A DNA stretch of 64,000 bases from JASBZA01 sp964345295. Its GTDB lineage: Bacteria > Bacillota > Clostridia > Saccharofermentanales > Fastidiosipilaceae. Positions 45,790 to 55,876 of this stretch are shown here, one piece after another. The notes under the pieces are model-generated. The model saw only the letters and a list, made by a program, of their open reading frames with translations. It did not search any database and had not been told where the DNA came from. Both the position numbers and the translations under genes were made by a program. Numbering within the stretch: the first letter of the stretch is position 1; every line of letters begins with the position of its first letter. The DNA lies in contig CAYFQG010000001.1 in assembly GCA_964345295.1 (NCBI GenBank), forward strand, positions 80,529-144,528, written 5' to 3'.

Positions 45790-46437
45790 TTATTTAGTCG
45801 GCGCTTCTTCTTTTACGAAGCGTACCGTCTTCATAGTCGGTACTTTGGACTTATCCTTAGACTTCAAGTAGGCCTTAGAGAAGTCTTCCACAATATCCAT
45901 GCCGTAGATAACGTGACCAAAAGCGGCATACTCGCCGTCTAAGTGCGAAGCAGAATTGTCATCCAGGCAGATAAAGAACTGTGAGCCGGCACTGTCGTAG
46001 TCTTGCGATCTGGCCATAGACAAGGTCCCTTTCTTATGCAGGATAGGGTTTGGATGACCGTTTGCATTAAATTCTCCTACTATGGCATAGCCGGGGCCGC
46101 CCATGCCGTTGCCCTGAGGATCGCCTCCCTGGGCTACGAAGCCTTCTACAATACGGTGAAAGGTCAAACCGTCGTAAAACTTCTCCCCTACTAACTTCTG
46201 GAAGTTTTCTACGGTTACGGGCGCGGCTTCGGGATCCAACTCAGCAATGAAGACCATGCCGTCATCCATGGTAAATTCAATATAATTGGTCACGTCTTCC
46301 GTCTCAACAAAGTCAGGCCAACCGTCCTTGTTTTGTTTTTTCTTACCACAGGCACTTAAGCCCAGTATAAAGACCAGGGCCATAGCCATAACTAGGCCGG
46401 TCTTAAAAAATCTCGTCATACGCTTACTGTTTTTCAT
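45790..46437 (-). CDS. Cyclophilin-type peptidyl-prolyl isomerase lipoprotein
   Basis: Signal peptide with lipobox LSAC at residues 27-30, so the protein is anchored outside the membrane. The rest is a cyclophilin domain with FHRIVEGFVAQGGDPQGNG, GSQFFICLDD and AFGHVIYGMDIV. 215 residues. It probably assists folding of secreted proteins. It is the last gene of the long minus-strand run and lies 16 bases after lysA. Confidence 0.95.
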   Translation of the reverse strand: MKNSKRMTRFFKTGLVMAMALVFILGLSACGKKKQNKDGWPDFVETEDVTNYIEFTMDDGMVFIAELDPEAAPVTVENFQKLVGEKFYDGLTFHRIVEGFVAQGGDPQGNGMGGPGYAIVGEFNANGHPNPILHKKGTLSMARSQDYDSAGSQFFICLDDNSASHLDGEYAAFGHVIYGMDIVEDFSKAYLKSKDKSKVPTMKTVRFVKEEAPTK

Positions 46438-46453
46438 CTACTGTCTCCTTCAC

Positions 46454-47716
46454 TTATGCTTCTGGCCAAAAGCCTTCCAAAGTTCTGAAATAATCTTCTA
46501 CCGTCTCGGCACGGCGAATCATTCTAAAGCCACCGTCTTCTTGCAATAAAACTTCAGCTGACCTCAATTTTCCGTTGTAGTTATAGCCCATGGCAAAACC
46601 GTGAGCGCCCGTGTCGTGAATATAGAGGATATCACCTTCGGAAATCTCCGGTAATTTTCGGTCAATGGCAAATTTGTCATTGTTTTCACAAAGACCGCCC
46701 GTCACATCGTAAGTGTGGTCCTTGTCCAGGTCCTCTTTTCCCAGAACGGTAATGTGGTGGTAGGCACCGTAGATAGCGGGCCGCATTAGATTAGCTGCAC
46801 AGGCATCCAGGCCGACGTAGGTCTTATAGGTATGCTTGAGGTGCAACACTTGGCTTATGAGCGCTCCGGCCGGGGCCAAAATAAAGCGTCCCAACTCCGT
46901 GCATAGTCTCACTTGCCCCATACCGGCAGGGACCAGGACCTCTTCATAAACTTTCCTTACGCCCTCTCCTACCTTATGGATATCAACAGCTTCTTGGTCC
47001 GGTTTATAGTTAACACCGATTCCGCCCGAAAGGTTTATGAAAGAAATCTCCAGGCCGGATTCTTTTCTCACTTCAACCGCCAGATCGAAAAGTGTCCTAG
47101 CCAACTCAGGATAATAGTCGTTTCCTATAGCATTGGAGACCAGGAAGGCATGGAGGCCCAGGCGCTTGACGCCCTTATCTCGTACCAAACGGGCCGCCTC
47201 CATAATCTGGTCATGGGTCATGCCGTACTTGGCTTCGCCGGGGTTATCCATGATGCCGTTGGATACCTCATAAATACCGCCCGGGTTATAACGAAAAGAG
47301 ATTTCCTCCGGAAGTTCGGAAGAAACATGTTCCAAGAAGAAAGGAATATGGCTGATATCGTCAAAGTTAATGATGGCACCTAGTTCAAAGGCTTTGCGAA
47401 AATCCTCGGCAGGTGTCGCATTAGACGAGAACATGATATCGTGCCCTTTAAAACCGACCCGGTCGGACATGATAAGTTCGGAAAGTGATGAACAATCTAC
47501 CCCGCAGCCTTCCTCTTGCAAGATTTTTAAAATCTGAGGATTAGGGGTCGCTTTAACCGCAAAATATTCTTTAAAACCCTTATTCCAGCTAAAAGCTTGG
47601 TAAAGTGCTCTGGCATTTTGCCTAATCATGCTTTCATTATAAATATGATAGGGTGTAGGAATTTTCTCTTTAATAGCTTTGGCCTGATCTAAGCTAAGCC
47701 ATGCGGTCTTCGTCAT
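46454..47716 (-). CDS. lysA: Diaminopimelate decarboxylase
   Basis: PLP enzyme, alanine-racemase fold, that makes lysine from meso-diaminopimelate. 420 residues from the ATG at 47716, which has GAGGAGG upstream; the frame is open to 47785. Features: EYFAVKATPNPQILKIL with the PLP lysine, INLSGGIGVNY, TELGRFILAPAGAL, and the substrate segment GGLCENNDKFA. The VTGGLCENND-type cysteine is present. Related carboxynorspermidine decarboxylase is less likely from length and motifs. Confidence 0.88.
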   Translation of the reverse strand: MTKTAWLSLDQAKAIKEKIPTPYHIYNESMIRQNARALYQAFSWNKGFKEYFAVKATPNPQILKILQEEGCGVDCSSLSELIMSDRVGFKGHDIMFSSNATPAEDFRKAFELGAIINFDDISHIPFFLEHVSSELPEEISFRYNPGGIYEVSNGIMDNPGEAKYGMTHDQIMEAARLVRDKGVKRLGLHAFLVSNAIGNDYYPELARTLFDLAVEVRKESGLEISFINLSGGIGVNYKPDQEAVDIHKVGEGVRKVYEEVLVPAGMGQVRLCTELGRFILAPAGALISQVLHLKHTYKTYVGLDACAANLMRPAIYGAYHHITVLGKEDLDKDHTYDVTGGLCENNDKFAIDRKLPEISEGDILYIHDTGAHGFAMGYNYNGKLRSAEVLLQEDGGFRMIRRAETVEDYFRTLEGFWPEA

Positions 47717-47739
47717 AGGGTTGTCCTCCTCATTTATAA

Positions 47740-49092
47740 TTAATCTAGTACGTGGCTGACAAGTATAGCAGACTTCCAGGCCCACAGTAGATTATTGCCT
47801 CCACAGTCGCCGTAGATATTGAGAATCTCACCGGCCAAAAAGAGTCCCGGTTCAAGACGGCTTTCCGGACGCTTGTCTCTTAAGTTAGAAAACTTTACGC
47901 CGCCTCCCGTTACCTGGGCATTATCAGCTACAAAGTCCTCCGCTATGGTCCAAGGCCAAGCCTTTAAGCTAGACACTTTATGCCTGTCTTTGGCCAAAAC
48001 GCCGGCCAAATATATTGCCACTTGTTTAGGAAGCGTATTAAGAAGCGTTTGCTCTAGGTCTCCGCCGAACAGATCCATGCGTTTTTCCCAATAGGCCGAA
48101 AAATCCTCACGACTGATTTGCGGAAAGAAATCCAGCAAGAAAAAATACGGACCCACATCAGACAAGGAAACCCGGTCAAAATTCGGCTCATCTTTTAAAT
48201 AAGAAGCTAAATCTCTTGAATCTAAGATAGCGGAAAGAAGACTTAGTTCTTCCGTTTTATAAATATAAGGTGAAGGATTAAGGCCCTTTTGGCTTGCGGC
48301 ATAAGCTCCGCTCAGCTGTAAAACAGGTACGCCGGAAAGGCCGGTCTTATTAAACTGTATTTCACCTACATCCGTCCCCAGCAACACCGCTTGTTTACCG
48401 TCTTTTCGATAAAGGCGGAGGCCGGCTCGAACTCTTTGTCCTTGTAGCCTCTTAGAAGGTTTTACCAGGGGTAGTCCTAACAGGGCCGGAAAAGTTTCTT
48501 CCAGCTCGTAGCCCCGACCGGCAAGAAAAGAATAAATATTGGGGCTCCCACCCAAGGCTTTCTGGCTCTGTCCACCTGTAGTCAGTAGCACCTGTCGACT
48601 AATATAAGTTGTCTTCTTCTCTGCTTTAGAACGGATAAAGACTTTAAAATCCTTCCCTGTTTTTTCATAGTCAAGCAGTTCCGAATCTGTCCTTAAGGTT
48701 ATGCCCAGTTTTTTTACCCAAAAAAGCAAGATTTCCACCGGAGTCTCTGCCCTTAGACTGGAAGGATAATAACCGTTATCAAGCAAGGTCCACTCCAGTC
48801 CCAGATAGGCCCAATAATCTTCAACGTCTTCAACGGATACGGATTCAAGATAGGCATAAGCTTCTTTTTCTTCGCTTGAATGAAAAGCCTTCTTAGAGTC
48901 TCTCAAAGGTAGAAAATTACAACGGCCGTTTCCGGTTGCCAGCAGGCGCTTACAAGGCTTATCCATTTTTTCCAAAATGAGGACCCTGGCTTCAGGTTTT
49001 TTTCTCTTATACAAAATAGAAGTGAAAAGACCCGCGGCCCCCGCTCCTATTACTATGAGATCATATTTTTCACTTATATCGTGTCTAGGCAT
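47740..49092 (-). CDS. HI0933-family NAD(P)/FAD-dependent oxidoreductase (BaiN/RdsA-like)
   Basis: Flavoprotein of about 450 residues. FAD-binding YDLIVIGAGAAGLFTSILYKR begins near residue 10, followed by KRLLATGNGRCNF, typical of the HI0933 family. The end has VTGGGVKFSNLRDKRPESR and LFLAGEILNIYGDCGGNNLLWAW. Physiological substrate is unknown for most members; one homologue reduces bile acids. I choose the ATG at 49092, which overlaps the CYTH gene's stop; an ATG at 49113 is possible. Confidence 0.9.
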   Translation of the reverse strand: MPRHDISEKYDLIVIGAGAAGLFTSILYKRKKPEARVLILEKMDKPCKRLLATGNGRCNFLPLRDSKKAFHSSEEKEAYAYLESVSVEDVEDYWAYLGLEWTLLDNGYYPSSLRAETPVEILLFWVKKLGITLRTDSELLDYEKTGKDFKVFIRSKAEKKTTYISRQVLLTTGGQSQKALGGSPNIYSFLAGRGYELEETFPALLGLPLVKPSKRLQGQRVRAGLRLYRKDGKQAVLLGTDVGEIQFNKTGLSGVPVLQLSGAYAASQKGLNPSPYIYKTEELSLLSAILDSRDLASYLKDEPNFDRVSLSDVGPYFFLLDFFPQISREDFSAYWEKRMDLFGGDLEQTLLNTLPKQVAIYLAGVLAKDRHKVSSLKAWPWTIAEDFVADNAQVTGGGVKFSNLRDKRPESRLEPGLFLAGEILNIYGDCGGNNLLWAWKSAILVSHVLD

Positions 49093-49729
49093 AATAGCGA
49101 TTCCACATGGCATGAAGGCGTGAGAACTTGTTCTCGGTAGGGGCTAGAAGCCCGAAGACCTCCTGTATGTCCTGAGCCAGGCTATGAAAGCGATCCAAGT
49201 CTCCGGACAGGTATTCCACCTCCAGCTCATAGCAGGGCTTAGAATGCGATTTAACCGACAATTCGCCGCGATCTACCGTAACCTGAACATGTAAATCTTC
49301 CTCTTCCAATAACGTTTCATAACGTAAGCAGTCCGCCACTAAAACATAGGAGAAAAAATCTTCCTTAATAAGGTTTAGCACTTGCAAAACCTTGGCTGCA
49401 TCCGGATCATCCGACCGGCTTAAGAGGTCTTTACATTCATTTATCGTAGGAATGGTCTCGTTCCAGGGGAAGTTTAATTCAATCCGATGAGATAAGGTAC
49501 CTTCGGGCCCCTGACTTTTCTTAAAGCATAGCATATAGCCCTCTGTTTCTAAACGCAGACGACAGGCCACAAAATGCTTACTCAATATATCTTCCTGGTC
49601 TAAAAGATACCTGGCCTTATGAAGGACCTTGGTCCAGGGAGTCAAATGAAAGCCTCGCCAATAGGGGTTATCAACTATAGCTTCTACCTCATAAGTAGAA
49701 GGTACGTAATACTTGTATTCTAATTCCAT
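49085..49729 (-). CDS. CYTH-domain (triphosphate tunnel metalloenzyme-like) protein
   Basis: 214 residues starting MELEYKYYVP, where ELEYK fits the ExExK motif that opens CYTH domains. Further conserved charged residues appear in ACRLRLETEG, CFKKSQG, HRIELNF and CYELEVEYLSGD. Such proteins hydrolyse inorganic triphosphate or bind phosphate-rich ligands. No CHAD domain is attached. It overlaps the flavoprotein gene and is preceded by an AAGGT site. Confidence 0.8.
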   Translation of the reverse strand: MELEYKYYVPSTYEVEAIVDNPYWRGFHLTPWTKVLHKARYLLDQEDILSKHFVACRLRLETEGYMLCFKKSQGPEGTLSHRIELNFPWNETIPTINECKDLLSRSDDPDAAKVLQVLNLIKEDFFSYVLVADCLRYETLLEEEDLHVQVTVDRGELSVKSHSKPCYELEVEYLSGDLDRFHSLAQDIQEVFGLLAPTENKFSRLHAMWNRYYA

Positions 49730-49738
49730 ACTATGACC

Positions 49739-50919
49739 TTACACTCTTACTAAACGAACCTGGTCTTCCATGATGACCAGAAGAACATCTTCTTTAATAA
49801 AAGCCATCTTCTGCACNNNNNNNNNNGTAACTTCAAAGACAGAAAGTTCAAAGCCTCAGACCGATTCTCATCTAAGATGTAGACACCTTCCGGATTCGCA
49901 AGGGCCATTTTACCATGACCTTTGATCAGGAGGTAGGCATCCCGACCGATTTCTTTGGCCTGTAAATTACCCTCAATAGGATGGGTCTGTCCTTCGACAT
50001 AAGGGATGTAGTAAAAACGCTTCTCGTCGCCTTCTGTCTGTCTGCCCAAAATTCCCAAACCTTTCTCGCCGGGCACGGCATCGTAAATCTCGGAGAATTC
50101 CAAAAGGATGTTGGACTTGAGCTCTTCGACCTTGACCACATGGGAACTGCTGACTAAATAAGCCGTGTTGGCATCTTTGGCCAACAAAAGCGGATAGAGC
50201 AAGTCACCATCTAAATAAACGGCCTTAGAAAGCTGTAAGGCTTCCAAATCAATTTGATAATAAATGGGTCCCAGACTTGCACCGTCGGTATTAATCAAGG
50301 ACACATCCAGAAATTTACCGTCGGGTGTGAAAGCCATATTAAGCGGGTAGCCGGAGTAAAGTCTATCTCTAATTCTCCAGTCTAAAAGGTGCTTACCCTT
50401 ATCGTCTAAAATTCTGACGATTCCCTTAGAGGTCGCTTCATTAAGAATAAAAGAAGAGGCCCCCGTCGGAGATACACTTAAAGCCTCAATTGGCTCGTCG
50501 GTCCTTCCATAGTACTGTAAACCTTCTTGATCAAAGAGATAGAAATTATAGCCGCCTAAATCTCCAATCAAAAAATAGGAACCTGCCTGATCCATATAAA
50601 GATTGTTCACTTGGATGGGAAAGGACATCTCCTCTCGGCCGGTCAAAGTCAGATAAGTCACCAAGTCGTTGGAAAGTCTAAGCAAGTACTGGTCAGAATA
50701 AGGGTAATAGCGGTCGCTTTCGCCTTTGTTAAGGCTCAATAAAACCTGACTATTCAGCTCTACAGGCGGCGCCACAGCCTGGTCTTTTCCTGCCAAGAGC
50801 TTATCTTGGGGCAGGACCAAAAGGACCGCCATAATGAGCAGAGCCAATAAAAAGGTCAGGCCCGGCAAGAGCAGCGAGCCTGATAACTTATGGGTCTTGT
50901 TCTTAAACGATTTGGCCAT
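49739..50919 (-). CDS. DUF5711-like envelope protein, frame broken by a 10-N gap
   Basis: N-terminal basic stretch and a single membrane helix (LLLPGLTFLLALLIMAVLLV), then an extracytoplasmic region of about 330 residues with repeated short beta-strand blocks that suggest a WD40-like propeller; overall it resembles DUF5711. A 10-N gap at 49817-49826 hides part of the C-terminus. In the frame used upstream, the sequence after the gap is nonsense; in the next frame it reads VQKMAFIKEDVLLV and on to a TAA at 49739-49741. The true gap length is therefore 2 modulo 3. The start is ambiguous between ATG 50919 and GTG 50928. Confidence 0.72.
49817..49826. other. Run of 10 N that shifts the reading frame
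   Basis: The flanks encode parts of the same DUF5711-like protein in different frames, so the number of unknown bases is not 10 but 2 modulo 3 (for example 8 or 11). Confidence 0.9.
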
Positions 50920-50936
50920 TTCCCTCACATGAAGTC

Positions 50937-52508
50937 TTAGTTAATTGCTTTTTCCAATTCTTGCAAAGCTAATTTTACACTGGGCGAATCCAAGTCGCCA
51001 TTATCCTCAAAGTCCATTATATCCGCATAAAAGCCGGTGTAGACACCGTCTTTGAAAACATAGAGCGTTTTATCGTTTCTCTTAGTGAATGCCAAGCGAA
51101 TATCGTCCTTATCCGTGCGCATTTCATAGGTAATTTTGTAAACGGCCGCCTCGTCAGCCGAAGGATTAGCTTCCTCATCAATACCGGCAAAACGCACACC
51201 GATGACCGCCTGATAGTACTTACTGAAAAGCTTCTTATCACTGGCATTTTTTACATTAGCATCCTTGCCGTTGAGTGCATAGCTAGGTTCCAACTCCTTA
51301 TCACCGGCAGCCTCCTCTTCTTCTTTAGAAGGATGGAAGATGTCGGATACATAAACACCGTCTTGACCTAGGTCTACGGTAAGCTTTCCGGCATCCTGGA
51401 TATTAACCAAGGCAGCGAATCGATCATAGAACTCTAAGGTTTTAGCTCCGATTTTGCTTAAGTCTTGTGCCTTGTAAGAGAAAATCCTATCCTGACCCTC
51501 AACCATACCGTAGCGGACATCGCCCGACACACTTTGGCCAAAAGCATATTGAATCGTACCGTTTTCTCCCTCCAAGCTTAACTGATATTGGGGAGTATCC
51601 AGACCGTATTTGGCCAAATCTTCCTCCTTATAAGGAAGGAAACTGTCCGCTTGCAAGTCTTGGAGCTCGGTCAAAAAGGCCAAAATCGTATTGCTGTTTC
51701 CTGCCCAGCTAACGGGGCTTTCCAGCTGCCATTCCGCCTTTGCTTCATGGAGTTTTTCTTCATCCATGCTGTCTTCATGAGACAAAGGCGCTAAATTCTT
51801 GGCCTTAATGGGATAAGGTTCACCTAAGCGCGTCAGATCAAAGCCTTTAAGTTCATAAGCATTATAGGGCACTAACTTGTTTTCCATGAGGTCGTAACGC
51901 GTGGTCAACATATATTGAGCAGGCGACGAAACGACACCCAGACGTTTTGTCGTCTTGTTATAGGCATAATATTGGCTGGAGGAAGCCGACTGGACCTGGT
52001 TACCCAAGAGGACTTCTATACTATCGCCATTATTGAGAGCATATTTTAGGCTTGCCTGAGCTTTGTCTAAACCGTATTCGGCCAAAGCTTCTGTTTCCTT
52101 CTCACCCAAGTCCTCTATAGAAGAAAGCCGCATGAGATTTTTACCTAAACTGTCCAGCTTGCCTTGGTCTAAACCGACCGGTGCTTCGCCTTCCCAAATC
52201 CATTTTTGGATAGGCTTGGGTTCTTCTTCTGCCTTGCCCGTAACAGGTACATAGTCTTCGGGAGTCGGGGTCGGTGTAGGTGTGAAGCGTTCGGACTTTA
52301 GCACAATCTGGTCCTCGGCATTTGTAATGGTTACTGTATCGACATTGTCTGCCTCTACTTCTACCAGGGCCTCGACTTTGGGCGAGGAAGATCCGGTCTC
52401 CTCACTGGGTCCCTCTTCTCCTGTGTCCAAGATGCGATAGAGCGCATAGGCTCCTACTAAAAGGACCAGAATCACCACCATAATAATTAAATTTTTGGTT
52501 TTCTTCAT
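50937..52508 (-). CDS. DUF4340 domain-containing membrane-anchored protein
   Basis: 523 residues. One N-terminal membrane helix (LIIMVVILVLLVGAYALYRIL), a disordered acidic stretch, then two DUF4340-type blocks with the recurrent pattern of hydrophobic strand, QSASSSQYYAYN, and LGVVSSPAQYML. A short TPTPTPTP run lies near residue 80. DUF4340 proteins usually follow the GldG-like subunit of gliding-type ABC systems, as here, and may contact it outside the membrane. Function is not established. Confidence 0.88.
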   Translation of the reverse strand: MKKTKNLIIMVVILVLLVGAYALYRILDTGEEGPSEETGSSSPKVEALVEVEADNVDTVTITNAEDQIVLKSERFTPTPTPTPEDYVPVTGKAEEEPKPIQKWIWEGEAPVGLDQGKLDSLGKNLMRLSSIEDLGEKETEALAEYGLDKAQASLKYALNNGDSIEVLLGNQVQSASSSQYYAYNKTTKRLGVVSSPAQYMLTTRYDLMENKLVPYNAYELKGFDLTRLGEPYPIKAKNLAPLSHEDSMDEEKLHEAKAEWQLESPVSWAGNSNTILAFLTELQDLQADSFLPYKEEDLAKYGLDTPQYQLSLEGENGTIQYAFGQSVSGDVRYGMVEGQDRIFSYKAQDLSKIGAKTLEFYDRFAALVNIQDAGKLTVDLGQDGVYVSDIFHPSKEEEEAAGDKELEPSYALNGKDANVKNASDKKLFSKYYQAVIGVRFAGIDEEANPSADEAAVYKITYEMRTDKDDIRLAFTKRNDKTLYVFKDGVYTGFYADIMDFEDNGDLDSPSVKLALQELEKAIN

Positions 52509-52544
52509 CCTAAACTCCTTTGCTAGGTTGAGGCCAATCTGATA

Positions 52545-54074
52545 TTAGAGTTTCTTACGTCTCCTATAAACGACCAAGGCTGTAATTAATAAAGCCACGG
52601 GGATAAATAAGAGGAAAGTCCAAGACAAGAGCTGGTAGATATTTTGGCTTCTGGCCGGCAAGTAGTAACTTACTACCGGGCTGGGCTTAATCATAAGGTC
52701 ACCCGTTTGATCTGCCGTATTGCTCATCGTACTGACTGAACCGTTGGCCAAAAGATAGTTGCCCGGGAAGTTTATCATAGCCGAGTCGGAGAAAATCCAG
52801 GAGGAACCAATAACCGTTACTTCGGCTGGCTCGGTCACATTGGATCCGTCTACACTACCTCTATTCTTACCGTACATACCGATAGAAAGAACCGAGCCTG
52901 ACTGAGACCTCTTGTCCTTGTCTCCGCCTAACTCTAAGACACCTTCTGCAGAGCTTTGGAGGACCGAGGAAGTCTCTATCCAGTCTTTGGCATTATCCGC
53001 CGTCACAATCTGAGCCGCATCGGCCACCAAAGCACCTGCTGTTTCCGCACTCTGGTCAAAGATAGGACTGGACGGAATCTCGGCCAGGAAGGCATTATCG
53101 TAGTATTGGACTACCTTATCCTGATTGGTTTCCTGAACACGGTTGTTGGTTAGTTTCAGATTAAATTCGGCTAATACCTTATTGAGATTCGTAAATTCTG
53201 TCGTGCTAAAAGAGCTTACCACCAGAAGGTTTCTGCCCTTCATTAAGAAGTCTACCAAAAGCGGCACTTCTTCTTCCGACAGATCCTGTTTAGGCTCCAG
53301 AAGCACTAAGAGCTCGGCATCGTCGGGGATAGATGTTGCAGTCCTCGTATCAAGCTTATCGACATAATAGCGATTTTGCTCCAGCAATAGGCCTAACATC
53401 TTGAAGCCGTCTTCGGGTGTGCTCTCTCCGTGTCCCTCAATGAAATAGGCGACGGGGGTAACATCACTGGTCACCAGTTGAATAGCGGAACTGATGGCTT
53501 CTTCTGCCGTGTAACCCGTTAAATAGAGTTGTTGTTGTTGAGACTGAATAGCCAAGAAATCCGAGGACTTCAAGACCTTCAACTTGGAATAGTCATCGTT
53601 GGATACGACGACCTGATAACGCTGGATGTTATGTACCTTGTTAGGGTCTAATGTATCCAGGATAGCGGGGTTCTCTACCGGGTCAACGTAGGATACTTCC
53701 AGGTGGCCGTTTGAGGCATCTTTATATTCATCCAGAAGATTGGGCACAAAGGTCAGGTCTCCCTGGCTGTAAGGACCGGGGAAAGCATCTCTGGAACTTA
53801 AAACAGTGACCTTAATATCCTTGTCGTTTTGCTTCAAGAGATTCTTGGACACATCGCTTAAGGTCTGAACCTTATTAGGTGTCCAGTCAAATTGGAGCTT
53901 GGCACCTAAGGTCTGTTGCAAAATCAAATTTACGGCAATAACAATGGCAATAAGCACAACTACCGATAAAATAGCCGTCCTCTTCAACGTTTTATTACGT
54001 CTGTCTCTATGAGGTCCGTTTTTCTTATTTTTAGTTTTAGTTTGCTTTACAGTTTTATTTTTATCTTCTGTCAT
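52545..54074 (-). CDS. GldG-family ABC-type auxiliary protein
   Basis: 509 residues with a basic N-terminus, a first membrane helix (AILSVVVLIAIVIAVNLIL), a long extracytoplasmic GldG/IFT52-like domain (YFIEGHGESTPEDGF is characteristic), and a C-terminal helix followed by YRRRKKL. GldG is a partner of the GldA/GldF ABC transporter in gliding Bacteroidetes; in Clostridia similar sets exist without gliding. A strong AAGGAGG site precedes the ATG. Confidence 0.92.
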   Translation of the reverse strand: MTEDKNKTVKQTKTKNKKNGPHRDRRNKTLKRTAILSVVVLIAIVIAVNLILQQTLGAKLQFDWTPNKVQTLSDVSKNLLKQNDKDIKVTVLSSRDAFPGPYSQGDLTFVPNLLDEYKDASNGHLEVSYVDPVENPAILDTLDPNKVHNIQRYQVVVSNDDYSKLKVLKSSDFLAIQSQQQQLYLTGYTAEEAISSAIQLVTSDVTPVAYFIEGHGESTPEDGFKMLGLLLEQNRYYVDKLDTRTATSIPDDAELLVLLEPKQDLSEEEVPLLVDFLMKGRNLLVVSSFSTTEFTNLNKVLAEFNLKLTNNRVQETNQDKVVQYYDNAFLAEIPSSPIFDQSAETAGALVADAAQIVTADNAKDWIETSSVLQSSAEGVLELGGDKDKRSQSGSVLSIGMYGKNRGSVDGSNVTEPAEVTVIGSSWIFSDSAMINFPGNYLLANGSVSTMSNTADQTGDLMIKPSPVVSYYLPARSQNIYQLLSWTFLLFIPVALLITALVVYRRRKKL

Positions 54075-54086
54075 TTGAACGCCTCC

Positions 54087-54872
54087 TTACTCAGCCCAGC
54101 GACGACTTTCCATGATTTGGTAAGTAATGTAGAGGAAAATCATGATCAAGCCGATAAAGTAAATCACCGACAGCAAATCAAATGTACCCTGATAGAAAGA
54201 TGACAAACGATTGGTCGGATTAATCCATTCCAGAGCCGCTACCACGGCATGGCCTGCCGACTGGTCAAAGGTCGGCGGAATAATATTGAAGAAGTCAATT
54301 TTATTAAAGAAGCTGGTGACCAAAGTACCCATAATAGAACTTAAGGCATTCAAGATATCGAAGCCGATAAAGATAACAAAGGAAATTATGGCTGCAATAA
54401 TCTGATTTTCGGTCAGAGCCGAAGCAAAGATACCGATAGCAATATAAGCAAAAGCCGTCAGTAGATAAGCAATCAATGTACCCCAGAAACGACTGTCTAC
54501 GGTTCCGCCAAGGCCCAAAGTTGTGAAAAGATAAATAAGATTTACGGACGAAACAGTCATGAACATTAAGACAACGCCCAGGTATTTACCGACTACAATT
54601 TGGCCGGTAGCGGCAGGTGACGTAGCCAGTAAAACTAGGGTTCCGTTCTTTTTATCTTCGGATATCGTCCGCATGGTAATGATAGGGATCAGTACGAAGA
54701 ATAAGCTCTTCATGAATTGCAAGATGGCTGCAACATCCGAATAGCCGCTCAAGACCATGGATGAAAAGTACAGACCACTGACAAAGGCATAGATGGCGAA
54801 AAGCACCCAGCCCATAGGCGATTTGAAATAACTGTTGAACTCTCTTTTACAAATAGCAAAAACTTGTCGCAT
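54087..54872 (-). CDS. GldF-like ABC-2 type permease
   Basis: 261 residues with six predicted membrane helices, starting MRQVFAICKREFNSYFKSPMGW, typical of ABC-2 permeases of the GldF/NosY type. It lies 1 base after the ATP-binding gene and 12 bases before the GldG-like gene, so these three form one transporter. Confidence 0.95.
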   Translation of the reverse strand: MRQVFAICKREFNSYFKSPMGWVLFAIYAFVSGLYFSSMVLSGYSDVAAILQFMKSLFFVLIPIITMRTISEDKKNGTLVLLATSPAATGQIVVGKYLGVVLMFMTVSSVNLIYLFTTLGLGGTVDSRFWGTLIAYLLTAFAYIAIGIFASALTENQIIAAIISFVIFIGFDILNALSSIMGTLVTSFFNKIDFFNIIPPTFDQSAGHAVVAALEWINPTNRLSSFYQGTFDLLSVIYFIGLIMIFLYITYQIMESRRWAE

Positions 54873-54873
54873 C

Positions 54874-55851
54874 TTAGGCCTCGCTCTTCTCGGAATTTAA
54901 AATGGCTGCATGATCGTGATAGCTCTGGCTGGTGACCTTGAGGAAGATATCTTCCAGAGTCGGATTCAGGGTCTTCATACCGATAATAGGAATACGGGAT
55001 TCCGCCATACGGTAGAAAACCTCTTCACGGACATCCACATTCTCTGTAGTCTGGTACTCGTACACCGCAGCCTGACCTTGGCGTCTTAAGAAGAGGACTT
55101 GCTCAACACCTTCAATAGACTTAAGAATAGCCATGGCCCTGTCCGAATCGGTCTTCACGCTGACTTCTACCCGGGATACTCCGTCTACCGCTTCACCCAA
55201 GCTATCAGCAGGACCCGAAGCAACCAATTTACCGTCGTTAATAATGATGACACGGTCACAGGTAGCCGCAACTTCGGACAAAATATGGGAAGACAAAATA
55301 ACCGTGTGCTTCTTGCCCAAGTTCTTAATTGTCGAACGAATTTCTTTAATCTGTTTAGGGTCCAAACCGACGGTCGGTTCATCCAGAATAATAATTTCCG
55401 GTTCTCCTACCAACGCTTGGGCAATGCCTACCCTTTGTTTGTAACCTTTGGAAAGATTACGGATAAGACGTTTTCTTACATCGGTAATACGAACCAGGGC
55501 CATGATTCTGGCTAATTGCTGATCACGCTGGTCCATAGGGACATTCTTAAGGTCTGCTATAAAACGCAAATATTCCAAAACTGTCATGTCCATATATAGA
55601 GGCGGTAGTTCGGGCAAGTAACCGATATGGCTTCTGGCCTCCTCAGGCTCTTCCAGGATATCGTGGCCGTTTATCTTAACTGTACCGGATGTAGCCGATA
55701 AAAAGCCGGTCAGGATATTCATGGTCGTCGACTTACCGGCGCCGTTGGGGCCTAAAAAGCCTAAAACTTCGCCTTGTTCAACGGTGAAAGAGACATTATC
55801 CACAGCCTTCTTATCACCGTAATACTTTACAAGATTTTTAATCTCTATCAT
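54874..55851 (-). CDS. GldA-like ABC transporter ATP-binding protein
   Basis: 325 residues: Walker A GPNGAGKSTTMNIL, signature NLSKGYKQRVGIAQAL (LSKGYKQR variant common in ABC-2 systems), Walker B EIIILDEPTVGLDPKQ, and H-loop SSHILSEV. A C-terminal domain of about 85 residues (after residue 220) is of the type seen in drug or polysaccharide ABC-2 exporters. Partners are the permease and GldG-like protein downstream. Confidence 0.95.
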   Translation of the reverse strand: MIEIKNLVKYYGDKKAVDNVSFTVEQGEVLGFLGPNGAGKSTTMNILTGFLSATSGTVKINGHDILEEPEEARSHIGYLPELPPLYMDMTVLEYLRFIADLKNVPMDQRDQQLARIMALVRITDVRKRLIRNLSKGYKQRVGIAQALVGEPEIIILDEPTVGLDPKQIKEIRSTIKNLGKKHTVILSSHILSEVAATCDRVIIINDGKLVASGPADSLGEAVDGVSRVEVSVKTDSDRAMAILKSIEGVEQVLFLRRQGQAAVYEYQTTENVDVREEVFYRMAESRIPIIGMKTLNPTLEDIFLKVTSQSYHDHAAILNSEKSEA

Positions 55852-55876
55852 CTTTGCCTCCGTAAATGCAAAATTC

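Noticed and set aside
52270..52300. Short TPTPTPTP repeat in the DUF4340 protein as a special element
   Set aside because: Only a few units long; Thr-Pro linkers are common in exported proteins next to a membrane anchor.
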